Source of the DNA: Corythucha ciliata
Taxonomy: Eukaryota > Arthropoda > Insecta > Hemiptera > Tingidae
Direction: 5' to 3'
DNA: 64,000 nt
Assembly (NCBI GenBank): GCA_038030265.1
Contig: CM075939.1
Location: 13,497,253 to 13,561,252 of the forward strand
Part shown: in pieces, positions 1 through 11,487 of the stretch
Position numbering within the stretch: position 1 is the first letter of the stretch
Layout: every line of letters begins with the position of its first letter
Program-made: the position numbers and the translations under genes
The notes under the pieces: model-generated
What the model was told of the DNA's origin: nothing
Seen by the model: only the letters and a program-made list of their open reading frames with translations
The model's database searches: none

Positions 1-1193
1 CGCCCGCTTACGTCTATCTGTCGCGTTCGCCGCTTTCCCACGACGACACCGGCCACCAGCAGCAGCAGCAGCATCAGCAACGCCTCGCCGACACTAACAC
101 CAGTCACTATTTCAATGGCTTTCGACGATTGCGCGGCGGTCGTCGACGAAGCTTCCCCGCCGCTCTTCGTGACACGAGAAAGAAACTTTTAGTGTCGCAA
201 CAGGCGGTCAAACGAGAGGGAGCGACAATACTGAGGAAACTGGGCCAGACGAAGGCGAATTTCAAAAAACGCGTCGAACGCGTAATTGAGGTGAGTGTGG
301 GTCGGCTTCTTTGTGTAAAGTTGACTTTTTCGCGATTTTTTTTTTCTTCTTTTCAGCCCTACACTGAAAATATATGGACCGTCCCTAACGTACTGTGTGT
401 GGCCAGAATCGTAGCTTCGCCCTATCTGGGCTATTTAATCCTCGAAGGTGACTTCAACAAAGCGTTGATTGTTTTGGGTTTCGCCGGAGTCACCGACCTT
501 TTGGACGGTCTCATAGCGCGGAACGTTAAAGCTCAGTCGTCCAAATTGGGCAGTTTTTTGGATCCTCTCGCAGACAAAATTTTAATCGCGACCATGTTTT
601 TGACTTTGACGTACGCCGAACTGATGCCAAGTAAAGTGTTTCATACGGAGCGTCGCCTTTGTAAACTTAAAAAAAAAACGGGTGTCGTTTTGTTTTAACA
701 GTTTGAATTTCAGTTTGGCTCACTTCGCTCATTGTCGTCAGAGACGTGTCGCTAGCCTCTGCCGGCTTTTACATTCGCTACATGTCATTGCCGCCCCCGG
801 TAAGTCATAGCTGCTCCATTTCCTCTCCTCCGCTTCAATCTTTATAAACTTTTTTTTTTTTTGTCGTCTTTCAGAGGACACTATCGAGGTACTTCGATCC
901 GACATTCGCCACGGCTCAACTAGCCCCGACGTTCATAAGCAAGTTGAACACATTCGTTCAACTGTCCGCCGTCGCTGTCGCTTTAACAGCCCCCGTTTTA
1001 CATTTTACGGATCATCCGTACCTCGAGTTCTTATGGTAAGGACGTACAAATTTCTACTGATTCCCCCCCCCTCCACCGTGTAAATGGCTCATTAATTTTC
1101 GTCAGGTATTTGACGGGTGCCACGACGCTATTGTCAGCCGGTAGCTACGTCATATCAAAAAACACTTACAAGCTGTATCACAAGACAAAGTAA
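1..1193 (+). CDS. CRLS1: Cardiolipin synthase (CRLS1-type), 5'-partial, five exons
   Basis: CDP-alcohol phosphatidyltransferase that would join CDP-diacylglycerol and phosphatidylglycerol to make cardiolipin in the mitochondrial inner membrane. Exons in the window: up to 290 (frame open from base 3), 357-630, 714-799, 875-1035, 1106-1193 (TAA). All introns are GT-AG, 66-83 bp, and the phases join into 298 residues with no stop. Numbering from the first full codon, the family signature is complete: D143xxD146G147xxA150R151 then G161xxxD165xxxD169 (core LLDGLIAR and [10 protein letters not shown]). It is followed by the CRLS1-like stretches [14 protein letters not shown] and [20 protein letters not shown]. 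Residues 1-96 are basic and low complexity (CAG run at 57-76), as expected of a mitochondrial presequence. No in-frame ATG lies in exon 1, so the start is upstream of the window. Intron 1 is a multiple of three and can be misread as coding. Confidence 0.95.
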
Positions 1194-1254
1194 AAAAATT
1201 GAGCTTGGTCGCCCTGTTTAGGTAGGTGCTTGTTTTTAAAGTTTGTCGTATGGG

Positions 1255-1260
1255 AATAAA
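1255..1260 (+). other. Polyadenylation signal of the CRLS1 gene
   Basis: AATAAA lies 62 bases after the CRLS1 stop, the only canonical signal close downstream. Cleavage would be a few tens of bases further on. Confidence 0.55.
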
Positions 1261-1777
1261 TTTATTGACCGTTCAGCGTCGTTGTGTTCTTATAGGGCAC
1301 ATTCATACATTATGGATGGGGTTGTCAACTATCTGTCGGCATGAGGGGGGGGGAGAGTCAGAAGGGCGTATATTTTGGGGGGCTAATTTTCTCGTTGTGG
1401 TCTGATATGAGTCGACCGTTGTTTATAAGTCACTCAGACCAAGCTGAATTGAAAAAATAGAACGGGTTTCGGTCATAACGCCCTTACGGTGCCGCCAGTG
1501 ACCCTCAAAGTGGCAAAAAATGAACATTTCACGTTTTCACGTAGGTCGTTGGTTTCGACCTAATTTCTCCCCTCCTCCTCCTCCTCTCTTTTCACGGCGA
1601 CTTTTATTTAAACTTTAAGACTGACGTCACGGGGTCGCTGTCTACGTGACGAAATTCGTCGTACAAAAACACCGCAGGGGAGGGACCTACTGCTCTTCTG
1701 ACCGAAAATTCGTTTCGTTTTTCGGATTCCTCGTTCCGAGAAATCATCAAAGTTATTTTTGTTTTGTTTTAAGTGGC
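1261..1777. other. Intergenic, nothing recognised
   Basis: Short open frames only, no splice-supported coding sequence and no repeat family that recurs in the window. Confidence 0.5.
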
Positions 1778-1907
1778 GAACATACTAGAGCAATACGATA
1801 TCGTTTCGACATCGCCGACGCCAATTAACAGCATCTGGGGCAGATAGAAACAACTGGAAATGTATCTGAGTGATGGAGAAACGATATCGTATCGCCATAG
1901 TATGAAC
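1778..1907. repeat. Imperfect inverted repeat around ACGATATCGT
   Basis: Arm 1778-1810 and arm 1875-1907 are reverse complements with a few mismatches and share the core ACGATATCGT. The spacer is about 65 bases. It lies just left of the larger fold-back element. Confidence 0.6.
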
Positions 1908-1967
1908 GCCGCCGTGTTGACGAAAGAATGATTTTTTGCTCTGTTGTACTCGGATTTAACGGAAGAT

Positions 1968-2506
1968 TAGACGTACGTGAACCTGGTGGCACACATATCA
2001 CTAAAAGCGACGAAAGTGGTGCCATTCGTTTGTTTAGCCCTGCAAAACATTTATGTATTTATAAGAAAATACATCATGTGTGCCGCCAAGTTCACGCAAC
2101 TTGGCGGCACAGATTTGCAGGGCTAAACAAACGTAAACAAACGACGTTCTGTCTGAATATGTAGTGAAACAAACGATTGGGGTCATTGTGCTGTTGCGAG
2201 AAGTTGGCGGCACACATAATGTATTTTCTTATAATAAATGATTTTCAGGGCTAAGCAAACGAAAATTCGGGCTAAACAAACGAAAATTTGGGCTGAACAA
2301 ACGACGTTCTGTCTGAATATGTAGCGAAACAAACGATTAGGGTCATGTGTGCCGCGTGAAGTTGGCGGCACACATTTTGTTTTTTAAAAAATTGTATGTT
2401 GCAGGGCTAAACAAACGAAAATTTGGGCTAAACAAACTTAAACAAACGGTAAACAAACGAATGGCGCCATTTTCGTCGCGTGTGCCGCCAGGTTCACGTG
2501 CATGAA
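1968..2506. mobile_element. Nested fold-back (palindromic) non-autonomous element
   Basis: Outer arms 1968-2040 and about 2448-2506 are imperfect reverse complements; both carry GTTCACGT, a GTGCC block and AAACAAACGAATGG (or its complement). Inside are perfect 20-bp arms 2027-2046 and 2114-2133, and within those a 14-bp perfect stem, 2079-2092 with 2098-2111 (loop 5 nt). The right half is made of ~160-bp direct repeats: the stretch starting GACGTTCTGTCTGAATATGT at about 2140 returns at about 2303. No coding capacity. The class is unknown; fold-back or MITE-like is the best description. Confidence 0.65.
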
Positions 2507-2521
2507 GATTATGGATCCCAC

Positions 2522-4030
2522 CAGGGGCGTAGCCTACCATTGCTCTTGGGGTGGGCAGCTTCAATGGTATTGCAGTATCCAAAATCTACAACAGTGGATT
2601 TTGCATTACGCAACTCCGCGAAATTCAACGTCAGCAACGTCAAACTCTCGAAATTGTGGTTTTAGACAGTAAAATCCGAGAAATTTATTTTTCAGTGTGT
2701 CTCTCCTTCGACCATTGATGGGACCAGCACCCCCAAACTGGTGTTTTCGTTTGCTTATCATCATTTTTAGCCATAATATCGTTTGCTTACGTTTCTTTAG
2801 CTTCAGCCCCTCAAGAACTTCAAACAACAAACTTGGGTGAGGCTAGCTTCACGCTCCCCCCTTGACCGAAACCGTTTGTTTAGCGAGGTACATCTGGACG
2901 TAAAGTCGTTGGTTTTCTTTTTAAAAGTCGCGATTCGAAATGCTAAACGAACGAAAATTCTGGCTTAACAAACGAATATTCAGCCACAAAATTCCAATTT
3001 CGCGGATATTTGCTTTTACAAATGTTACAATTTTGCGGCTATTTGTCAGAAGACTAGGCCCTGGGTTCCACGGTCACTGAGACAGATCTCCGAAACTCGA
3101 TATTTCGCGGAAATAAATACCTGAAACTGGCAATTTCACGAGAATAAATACCGGAAACTGGCAGTTTCACCGATAATTAGACCCGAAACTGACAATTCAA
3201 CAAATTTTTAGCTCCGAGTGATGTAATTTCCTGGCTATAGTTGTCAGGCTGGGTCCACGGCCTCTACACACATAAAAAGCCCGAAACTCCCCCCCCCCCC
3301 CGAATACGCCCGATACGCGAAGGTTCGGACCAAAAATTTGCTATTTGCTGGATGTTTAGACCAGAAACTTACAATTTCACAGATATTTAGCTCCAAATTA
3401 TTTAATTCTGCGGCTATTTCTCTCATTTTTACCTGCAAATTTCAGGTGAAATGGAATTTTTTTTCCTCAATTTTAGCTGTAAATCAGCGTTTTTTCTCAA
3501 TTTTCACAATTCTAGCGGTGAATTGGTGATTTTTTCAGTTTTAGCATTGAATTGTCATTTTTATTAATTTTAGCCTCGACTCAAGAACGGTACATTACCG
3601 CTTTTCACAATTTCAGCCGTGATTTCTCGATTTTTTTTCTCCACTTTCAGCCACGAATTAGCGCTTTTTCCTGCGTTAGTCACGAGTCGCCTTCAGAAAG
3701 CACTTCTCAATTTTAGCTGTCATGAAATGCTTTTCTCGATTTAAGCAGGGAATTAGCGATTTCTCTCAATTTTAGCTGCGAATTAGCGTTTTTTACAATT
3801 TTAGCAGTGAAGCGACAAATTTTCTGTTTATTTTTCTTGTAGAAAATATGTTTTTCGGGAGTTTGCAGTACATTTTTTTCTTTTTTTTTTCTTTTCTTTT
3901 TTTAATGACAAAATGTTTTGCTTTAATGCTAATCACAGATTTTAAGGGGGCAAATTGACGGTTTCCGATTGTAGCTCTCGTTTCGAACTAAGACGACTTG
4001 AAGAAGGGTGGGCACCTGGCTACGCCCGGG
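2522..4030. mobile_element. Repeat block between opposed hAT-like termini
   Basis: The left boundary CAGGGGCGTAGCC (2522-2534), followed by GGGGTGGGCAG, is mirrored on the right by GGTGGGCACC then GGCTACGCCC (about 4006-4027). CAGGGGCGTAGCCAG-like ends are typical of old non-autonomous hAT-group elements in animals. Inside are two short-period arrays: 2960-3430 (unit with GAAACTNGCAATTTCNCG and ATATTTAGC) and 3430-3830 (the 30-mer family, + orientation). A GC-rich patch at 4000-4230 ends in AATAAATTAATAAAG and could be the tail of another element. No transposase is visible. Confidence 0.4.
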
Positions 4031-4249
4031 GCTCCCGGGAGGCGATAATTCTCGCCTAAGGGCTCCGAGATGGCTAGAAACAGCCCTGCACTTCTTCCAC
4101 AACTTATGGTCGAGAGGGAGGGGGCTCGTGGGTAATGGACCATGCAGGGCCTCGAGTGTCCGTTACCTCCGGGCCCGCTCTTCCTTGAGGGCCCGGATTT
4201 CAGAAATAAATTAATAAAGCGAAGTCAAGAAAAATAAGGTAAGATTTAC

Positions 4250-4760
4250 GGTGTTTGAAGCTCTGCTGTTGCTGGAACTTCGCTATGGTTGGAGCTATAC
4301 TGTGGATTGGAGCTTTGTTGTTGTCAGGGGTTTTGCTGTGGTTTGGCGTATTACTGTGGTTGGACCTTTGATGTGGTCGGAACTTTGTTGCAGTTTGGAG
4401 CTATGTTGTGGGTTGGAGCTTTGCTGTGGTTAGGAGCTCTGCCGCGCGGTTAGAGTTTTTCATGGTTGCTACTTTGCTCTTTGCTGTGGTGTGGCATTCT
4501 TTGTAATTGTAGTTTTACTGACGGTCAGATTTAGAGCTTTGCGGTTTGCTGTGGTTACGAACTTTACTGTGGTCAAAAGCTTTGCTGTGGTCGGGGCTTT
4601 ACTGTGGTTGGACCTTTGCTGTGCCCGGAGCTTTGCTGTGGTTAGCAGTTTATTGTGGTTACGAGATTTATTGTGATTAAGAAGCTTCACTGTAGTTTGC
4701 TGCTCTGCTGTGATTTGAGGCTTTCTTGTGGCTTGGAGATTCGCTATGGTAGGAACCACA
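4250..4760 (+). repeat. Degenerate short-period array, unit ~20 bp (GCTTTGCTGTGGTTGGA)
   Basis: About 25 decayed copies of a unit with core TTTGCTGTGGTTGGAGC. A small patch of the same family sits at 17155-17225, again next to the 30-mer family. Open frames here simply follow the repeat. Confidence 0.75.
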
Positions 4761-6010
4761 GAGATTAGAGTAAATTTTAGCCGTGAAATTAGCGAATTTT
4801 ATCATATTGATCCATGGTTTATAGTTTTTACCCATTTTAGCACAGTGAATGAGCTATGAATCCCCCTCCTTCTTTATACGGTTCTCCCTCTGTTAATTTC
4901 TCCTCTCCTTCTCCAATTCAGGAACTAATTACAACCAGTTTTGCAGTCTTCTTTATTGGTCGTATGCATTTCGGGCACAAACAGTGACTTCTCCTCAGCA
5001 ATTGACTCCTTGCACTGCAAATGACACAACTCAATTGAAATTTGCAGTGCAAGGAGTCAATTGCTGAATTTGAGAAGGAGAAAAGTGAATTAGCGCTTCT
5101 CGTCAACTTCGACCGCGAATTAACACAATTTATTATTTTTGGGTGGGAATATTAGCGGTGACTCAGCCCTATCCCGAGAATCAGCGGGGTTTGTCAATAC
5201 AAGAATTAGCGTTTTTATCAAATTTAGCAGCGCATTATTACATTAGCGCTTTTTCTCTGATTAGCAATTTTTTTTTCAATTTGTGCCGCGAATTACCGCG
5301 TTTCCCAAACTTTCGCTACCCGCAAAAGTAGCGATTTATCATTGATACGCGATTTATCGTTTTTACCCATTGTAGCAGCGAAAACGCGCTTCTCGTCAAA
5401 TTTTTATCCGCTAATTAACGCATTCTATCATTTTGGGCTGGGGGAACATTAGTGGTTTGTCTCATCACTTAGTCCTAGCCGCTAATTAGGTACCGGATTA
5501 TTTTCACCTCCGGGCTCAAAGTTACTTTCAGAAGCCGCGAATTGACGTCTTCTCCATTTAATCCGCGAATTAGCGTTTTCCTTAACTTCAGCGATTCTTG
5601 TCAATCTTACAGATGAATTAGCAATTTTTCTCCATTTTAACCGCAAATTAGCGATTTTTTCGTCATTTTAGCGATTTTCCACCATTTTAGCTGTGAATTG
5701 CCATTGTGCAGTGAATTCAAGTTTTTCCTGATTTCAGCCGCTCATTAGCGATTTTTCTCAATTTCATCCATGAATTAGCAACATTCATTACTTTTAGCTG
5801 CGAGTTAGCGATTTGTTTCGCTTTTAGCTATGGATTAGCGTTTTTCCGCAGTTTGAGCCACGAAATTACCTTCAGAATCTGAAAATTGTCGTTTCATACT
5901 TCTATAGCCTCTAAGTAGCGCATTTTATTCTTATTTTTACACTTTAGCCGTGAATACTTGATTTTAGCCGCTAAATGGCGATTCCCCGCAATTTTATCCG
6001 TGAATGGGGA
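4760..6010 (+). repeat. Degenerate 30-mer array, + orientation
   Basis: Unit core GAATTAGCG, a T-rich spacer, then CTCAATTTTAGCCGC, repeated at about 28-32 bp with heavy decay. It contains landmark interruptions near 5530 (ACTTTCAGAAGCCGCGAATT) and 5865 (ACCTTCAGAATCTGAAAATT) that recur in the same order at 43370-43860. Confidence 0.8.
4996..5066. repeat. Perfect 27-bp inverted repeat, 17-nt loop
   Basis: 4996-5022 is the exact reverse complement of 5040-5066 (arms begin CAGCAATTGACTCC). Similarity continues outside the arms with gaps (CTTCTCC against GGAGAAAAG). It lies in a decayed array, so the perfect arms look much younger than their surroundings. Confidence 0.9.
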
Positions 6011-6391
6011 ACTTGCATGAATGTCCGATTTGGGAGAAAAGTATACCGGTGAATTGGCACATGGACAAAAGGATATCAACGGTAGTTGCAGCCCGATTGG
6101 TCATAATTGAACTGGTAATCGAACTGCGGAAGGGGCGTCTATTAGGCTGGTTTTATTATTCATTTCATCGAAAATCGATAAAGCTTCCCTGGTGTCTCGT
6201 TGTCCTAGTCCCGGACAAGGCCGGATCATGCCGGGGGGCCACCGGGGTTTAGCCTTGGGCGACACATTTTTTTAGGGACGGCAAAATTTGAAAAACAAAT
6301 TTCAGGCGAGGGATGGAGGTACCTAAGACAAATTGAACCAGAAGAAAGAGATGAAGATAAATAAAATATTAATTTTTTCCCATTTCGACAC
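6011..6391. other. Non-coding, unclassified GC-rich patch
   Basis: Unique-looking sequence with a GC-rich island at 6195-6260 that may be a transposon fragment. No gene is supported. Confidence 0.4.
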
Positions 6392-6545
6392 AACCTGATC
6401 GAGCTGTGCACTACGTGCCCGTCTTAGGCGGGCTCCTCGCCCGGTGCGCGATTTGTTGAACACCTACACAAAGCCGAGACCCGAGAGTGCTATGCCACAT
6501 CTCGCCGCAGCCTTATGGCGAATTGGCTAATACACGGATCGCAGT
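6392..6545 (-). mobile_element. tRNA-derived SINE, head-truncated copy
   Basis: It matches the body of the SINE at 54189-54427: shared blocks are AGCTGTGCACT, an AAGCCGAG block and CTCGCCGCAGCCTTAT, in the same order and strand. The tRNA-like head (B box, anticodon arm, A box) is missing after about 6540, so this copy is truncated at its promoter end. The join is followed by GCAGTGGCGTACCC, an hAT-like end. Confidence 0.6.
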
Positions 6546-6799
6546 GGCGTACCCACACCTCTCGAAGCCCGGGCTGAAATCTCTATGAGCCCCTTATCTT
6601 CCTTTGCTTGTCCAAATTACTAAATTCGAGGGTTTGGTTCTTCCAGAAAACCAAATTTCGTGGCTCTTTCTGAATACCAATTGCGCTTTGGCGCTTCCAA
6701 AATTCAATTTTCGTGCCTCTATCTCTTTTAAAGCCAATTTGGCTGTTTTCCCTCCAATTTTTCCTCCAAGGGTTGGCACTTTCCCTAAGCCAAACTTCT

Positions 6800-7110
6800 G
6801 AATGATCGCTTCTTCTTAATTTTATCCGTGAATCATCGCTTTGGCTTAATTTAAGTCGTGGATTAACCCGAACACAAGAGAGTTTTTTCTCAAATTTGGC
6901 CTGGAAGTTTCATCAGCAACTACGAATTGACGCATTTTCTAAATTTTAGCCACGAATGAGCGTTTTTTTTTTTGCAATTTTAGCCAAGAATATCAGAATT
7001 TTTAAAACTTTTAGCCGCGTCATTTCCTCAAGAACAGCAAATTAGCGTGCCTTCTCAATTTTAGCCGCCTAAGGACTTACAGAGACTGGGAATTAGCGTT
7101 TTTTGTTTTT
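6800..7110 (+). repeat. Degenerate 30-mer array, + orientation
   Basis: Same family as at 4760-6010. It carries the landmark CTGGAAGTTTCATCAGCAAC (6901-6920), seen at corresponding places in the 16.6 and 34.4 kb arrays. Confidence 0.7.
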
Positions 7111-7429
7111 GTTTTGTTCAATTTCCGGCGTAGACTAGCCCGTAAGCTTGCTCGCAGAAAATAACTGCGCACAAGGACCTCGATAGGTCACTATCTTTTG
7201 GTCAATCGCGTGAAGAGGGCACAAAAAAAAACCAAAACGACAAGGCACAAACGAGCCATTTTTGGCGGCGCCGACGACCCCCCTAATATGGAGGCGTTTT
7301 TGGCCTCCATTTTCCTTTTTGACCTCCATTTTCCTTTTTGGGCTCATTTTCCTTTTTGGCCAGGTTGATGTGTTAGGCAAAAATGGCCAAATTTAAAATT
7401 GTATCGAGGATGGAGCCGCGTACTGCAAA
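7111..7429. other. Non-coding, short tandem run
   Basis: Contains about three tandem copies of a CTCCATTTTCCTTTTTG unit near 7290-7360. The minus-strand open frame across it only reflects these repeats. Confidence 0.5.
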
Positions 7430-8150
7430 GAAGATCCAAGAAAATTGCTATTTTCCGAATATTCAGCCAGGAAACTTCCAATTTTGCGGATATTTAGCTC
7501 CCAAATGTTGGCAATTTGCGGCTAACTTCAGACTTTGAGTGCTGTCGTGGGCGGCTCAACCGTGTTCCAAAATCACTAAAAAGAAGCCAGAAACTTGTGA
7601 TTTTCGAAAACAAAGAACAGAAACTAGCAATTTCGCGAATACTTAGCCCCGAAAATCAAACTTTGGGAAAATAAATAACAGGAAATTGCAGTTTTGCATA
7701 AGTAAGGATCGAAAAGTTGCAACTTCCCGATTATTCAACCAAGAAACATTTAATTTCGCTCAAACTTGCACATTCACAAATACTCAACTCTAAATTTTAC
7801 AATTACATGGCTATTCGTCATGCCTATAGTCATGGCCGGCTGGCCCAGGGTCTGAGCCTACCGAAAGAAAGGCCCAAAAAATTGCAATTTTGCGGAAAAA
7901 TATAGTCCAAAAACTTACAATTTCGCGAAAATTAAGACGATAAACATACATTTTGGTGAATACTTACAATTTAGTCCCAAAACTCAAATTTCACGAGAAT
8001 AAAGAATAGAAAAATTTCAATTTAGAGTTACCAAAATTACAATTTCAATACTACCTGCAACTTCAAATTTCCGAATACTAAGCCAGAAAACTTTTAATTA
8101 TAGGGATAATTTGTTTTTTTTTTCAGCGCCCAAAATGTGGCAATTTAGCG
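7430..8150. repeat. Degenerate array, AATTTCGCGAATATTTAGC family
   Basis: About 35-bp units containing GAAACTTGCAATTTCGCG and ATATTTAGCCC. The same family is at 2960-3430 and 29730-30540. Confidence 0.7.
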
Positions 8151-8280
8151 GCTAACGTCAGCCAAGATTCATCTTTCTGGGGTTCCCATCATCCTGAGGG
8201 TTTTCCGCCAGGATGAAGAAATTTATAGTTTCCCTCTAATACTTGTAGAATCCATTCTCTTGATACATGCTTGGCACCAT

Positions 8281-10211
8281 GGGCGTAGCCAGCGGGGGGC
8301 AGGGGTAAGCAGTTGCCCTCCCTTGGAATCAAAAACGCAGATTTCGTGGGGCAGCTGCCCACCCCCAAAATTCCAAAAATATCTTCCCTGATCTGGCTAA
8401 CAGAAACAAAAATGTATTATATTTCGCTCCATAAAACCAATTTTGCAGATTTTTCTCACTAAAAAAAACAACACATTTTTGCACATCGGTTTCACCAAAA
8501 ATCAAAAATTCGCGGATGTTTGTTGCTGACAAACCGATTTCGAGGTTCGGCTTAACTTGGAAACCGATTTTGCTGATTTTTCGCACTAAAATCCCATTTT
8601 CGCGAGGTTCGACGCGCAATTTCGTGTGTTTGGGTTAGCTCAAATCGTGTTTAGCCTGCTGGGCCATACAGACTTATGGTGGGAGAGAAACTGCCAGCTC
8701 TGTTTACCGTCTCAGGTCTAAAATTTAAAGTTTAGCTCCAAAAGTATCACTTTCGGGGGTGGGTGGGAGAGAAGTTTCAATTTTTCGACATAAAATCCGA
8801 AATAGAAGGCTACAAACGACAGGTTTCCAGTAGATATTTATTTTTTGACGGATAGTGGCCGTTTCTGTGCAAATTTAGTCTCTGATGACCGTGAATTGAC
8901 GCGATTCTAACCTCCAGATCCTGTTAGAAGCCTGAAAAAAGGCAATGGTTCTTGGTTCATCTGTTATTTTCGCCATTGAATCTGCCCACAGGCGTGGTGG
9001 ATCCAGTTTCCTCAAGAGGAGTTGCACAGAATCCCCCCCCCCCATTTAACTCGTGAATGAGCACTATTTGTAGCGTCGAATTGACGTTTTTCTTTAATTT
9101 TAGGTGAAACTGAGAGCTTTTTCTCAATTCTACCTCGAACTTCCTATTTTCTTCATTTTAACCGTAAAAAGGTCTCAAAAAACCGTGAAATAACGCATTT
9201 TTGATTTACTATTTTAATTACGGCCAGCACTGGGCATCGCCTATAAACCGCGAATAGGTGCGTTCTTTCCATTTCAGCCGCAAAAGAACAGTTTTTCCTC
9301 AATGTAACCTGTGAATGAACGCTATTTCTCAATTTTAGCCACGACATTTACACTACAATCAACAAAAAACTGTGACAATTTTGCCAATTCATTTTCTCTC
9401 ATTTTTAGCCGCAAAGTCGTGCTTTAATCTCAATTCTGCCTTGAGCCATTCCCCCCTTCAAATTTCAGCAGTGAAAAGGTCCACAAAATACTCATGTTAA
9501 CGACTTTCATTAATTTTATTGATCTGGACGTTGCATCGCGAACCTTAAAATACGTGTTTTCCTCAATGTGCCTTAATTATAGCCGAAAATAAGAACTTTT
9601 TCACATTTTCCAAATGCGTGCGCTAAGTCGCCCTCTTTCTCGATTGTACCCGCAAACTTGCTATATAAATGTATAAAAACAGTCAATTTTCACTTTTTCG
9701 CAATATTCACCGAGATGCTGGTTTGAGAAACCACGAACTGGTGCCTTCTCTCAATTTTACCTGCGTGAATGAGCTCCATTTCTCAATTTTAGCCGTGAAT
9801 TGGCATTTCCCCTCAATTTTAGCCGCAAATGAGCGATTTTTCTCAATTCGACATTGAACGCGCAATTTATTTTGTCAATTTTAGCCGTGAAAAGAGCACT
9901 GTAAACCGTGAGTTAGCGCATTTTCTTAATTTCGGCCCGGACTTTGAATCGCGAAACCGCAAATTGGTGTGATTTCTCAATTTCAACCGCGAACAATGAG
10001 CAGATTTATTTCTCAAGTTCAACATGAATCAGCGCTATTTCTCAATTCTAGCCGTTAATGGGTGTTTTCGCTCAGTACTAGCCGGAAAATGTCCTTTTCA
10101 TGGATTTCATCCTCGAACGAGCACTCAAGACGTGCGCCCCCCCCCCCAAACTCTGAATCCGTGTGCCTGGCTGGCTGCCCACCCCTTGATCGTGGACTGG
10201 CTACGCCCCTG
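8281..10211. mobile_element. Second repeat block between opposed hAT-like termini
   Basis: The left end GGGCGTAGCCAGCGGGG (8281-8297) and right end CTGGCTACGCCCCTG (10197-10211) are inverted, with TGCCC/GGGCA blocks near both. The interior is a GATTTTTCGCACTAAAA-type array (8380-8640) and then the 30-mer family in + orientation (about 8880-10110). No coding sequence. No target duplication could be assigned by eye. Confidence 0.35.
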
Positions 10212-10559
10212 CTTGGCGCCACAAGAATTGAATGGAACGGCAGTGTGGGAGGGGGGAGGATAGCCGCATGGGGCAGCAAAATTAAATTAGCCCCGGGGCG
10301 GCAAAAAGCAAGATCAGGGCCTGGTTATTCGATAAGAATAAACGAGATTTGTTTTTCCTGTTAATTAAAACTGCATGTAGGTAGGACTATCACTTGCAAT
10401 TTTTTTCAAGACTTGTAGCCGGCAGGTCACCGTTTGATGGGCGATATTGTTGAAAATCATGTGAAGATATTGGGGGGGGGGGGCGAAAAGGTACCTTTGC
10501 TCACCCAGTAGGAATATTGGGTGGGCGATGGCCCACCTCGCCCCCCCCCCCCTAACTCT

Positions 10560-11040
10560 ACGCCTCTGCTCAGCGCGCCACTCAATTAGCGCTTCTTCAC
10601 AATTGGAGTCCTGATATTGCCTCGAGATACCTTGAATTGTAATTAGTTAGAGCCTTCTGACTGGTGTTTTGCTGCTTTTTCTCGATTGTATATCTGTGAA
10701 CTGGCGCTTTTTCTGAATTGTGGCTGCAAAATGAGTGTTTTTCTCAATTTTCAAGCCACGAATTAGTAATTTTTCCCCGGTTTTTCTTTTTTTGCCGCGA
10801 AACAGCGCTTTTTAGCTATTTCAGCCGCGAATATTGGCGTTTTTTGCCGTGCACTTGTCCCTAAAGATTAGCACATTAAAAACTTGGGGTTAGCGTATTT
10901 TCTCTGTTTTGTCGTCCGCGATGTTCCCTTGAGAAATCTATAGCATTGGTGTATTTTCCTTTGCTGGCAAGTGAGTGTTGTTGTCAATGGTAGAGCCGCT
11001 AACCAACGCTTTAAAACCTAAAAATCCCTGTTTTTTTCGA
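10560..11040 (+). repeat. Degenerate 30-mer array, + orientation
   Basis: More decayed copies of the GAATTAGCG/CTCAATTTTAGCC family, ending in a T-rich tract near 11050-11080. A degraded hAT-like end (CTACGCCTCTG) lies at about 10558. Confidence 0.6.
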
Positions 11041-11487
11041 TTTTGTTTGTTTGTTGTTGTTGTTTTTTTTTTTTTTTTCAACTTGCTTTGTGGCTGCGTT
11101 GCCGGGTAAAGGTGCAAGGGGAGGAATCTTGTCAGAGTTGTCTAGCCCTCCCATAACCAGGTGGGTTGTTTCATGAATTTGACTCTATACATTTATGTTC
11201 TCGAGTGCACAGGGCAAAGATAAGAGTCAATTAAAGATCGTAAAATTATATTGCATAAATTTCGTTTTTAAATATTATTCTAAATTGTACAGTTTACTGT
11301 TGTTTTTATCGATGTCATTTTGTTAGCATTCTATCAGTAGGTGTAGGTGTGTTAAACATACATCAACAAGTATTTTAATTACTTGACGTAGAGCTAATAT
11401 AACCCGGTGACGGAGAGTCGGCGTGTTGGACACTCGTCAGTTTCACTTTACCCTAATTAAGAGGTAAGAAAGAGAGTGAGGGCAGCT
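11041..11487. other. Intergenic sequence downstream of the Dok-7-like gene
   Basis: Probably holds the 3' UTR of the minus-strand gene. No canonical polyadenylation signal could be chosen with confidence. Confidence 0.4.

Noticed and set aside
129..698. Single 189-codon frame taken as the whole first gene
   Set aside because: It reads through intron 1 and into intron 2; the five-exon model restores the CRLS1 protein.
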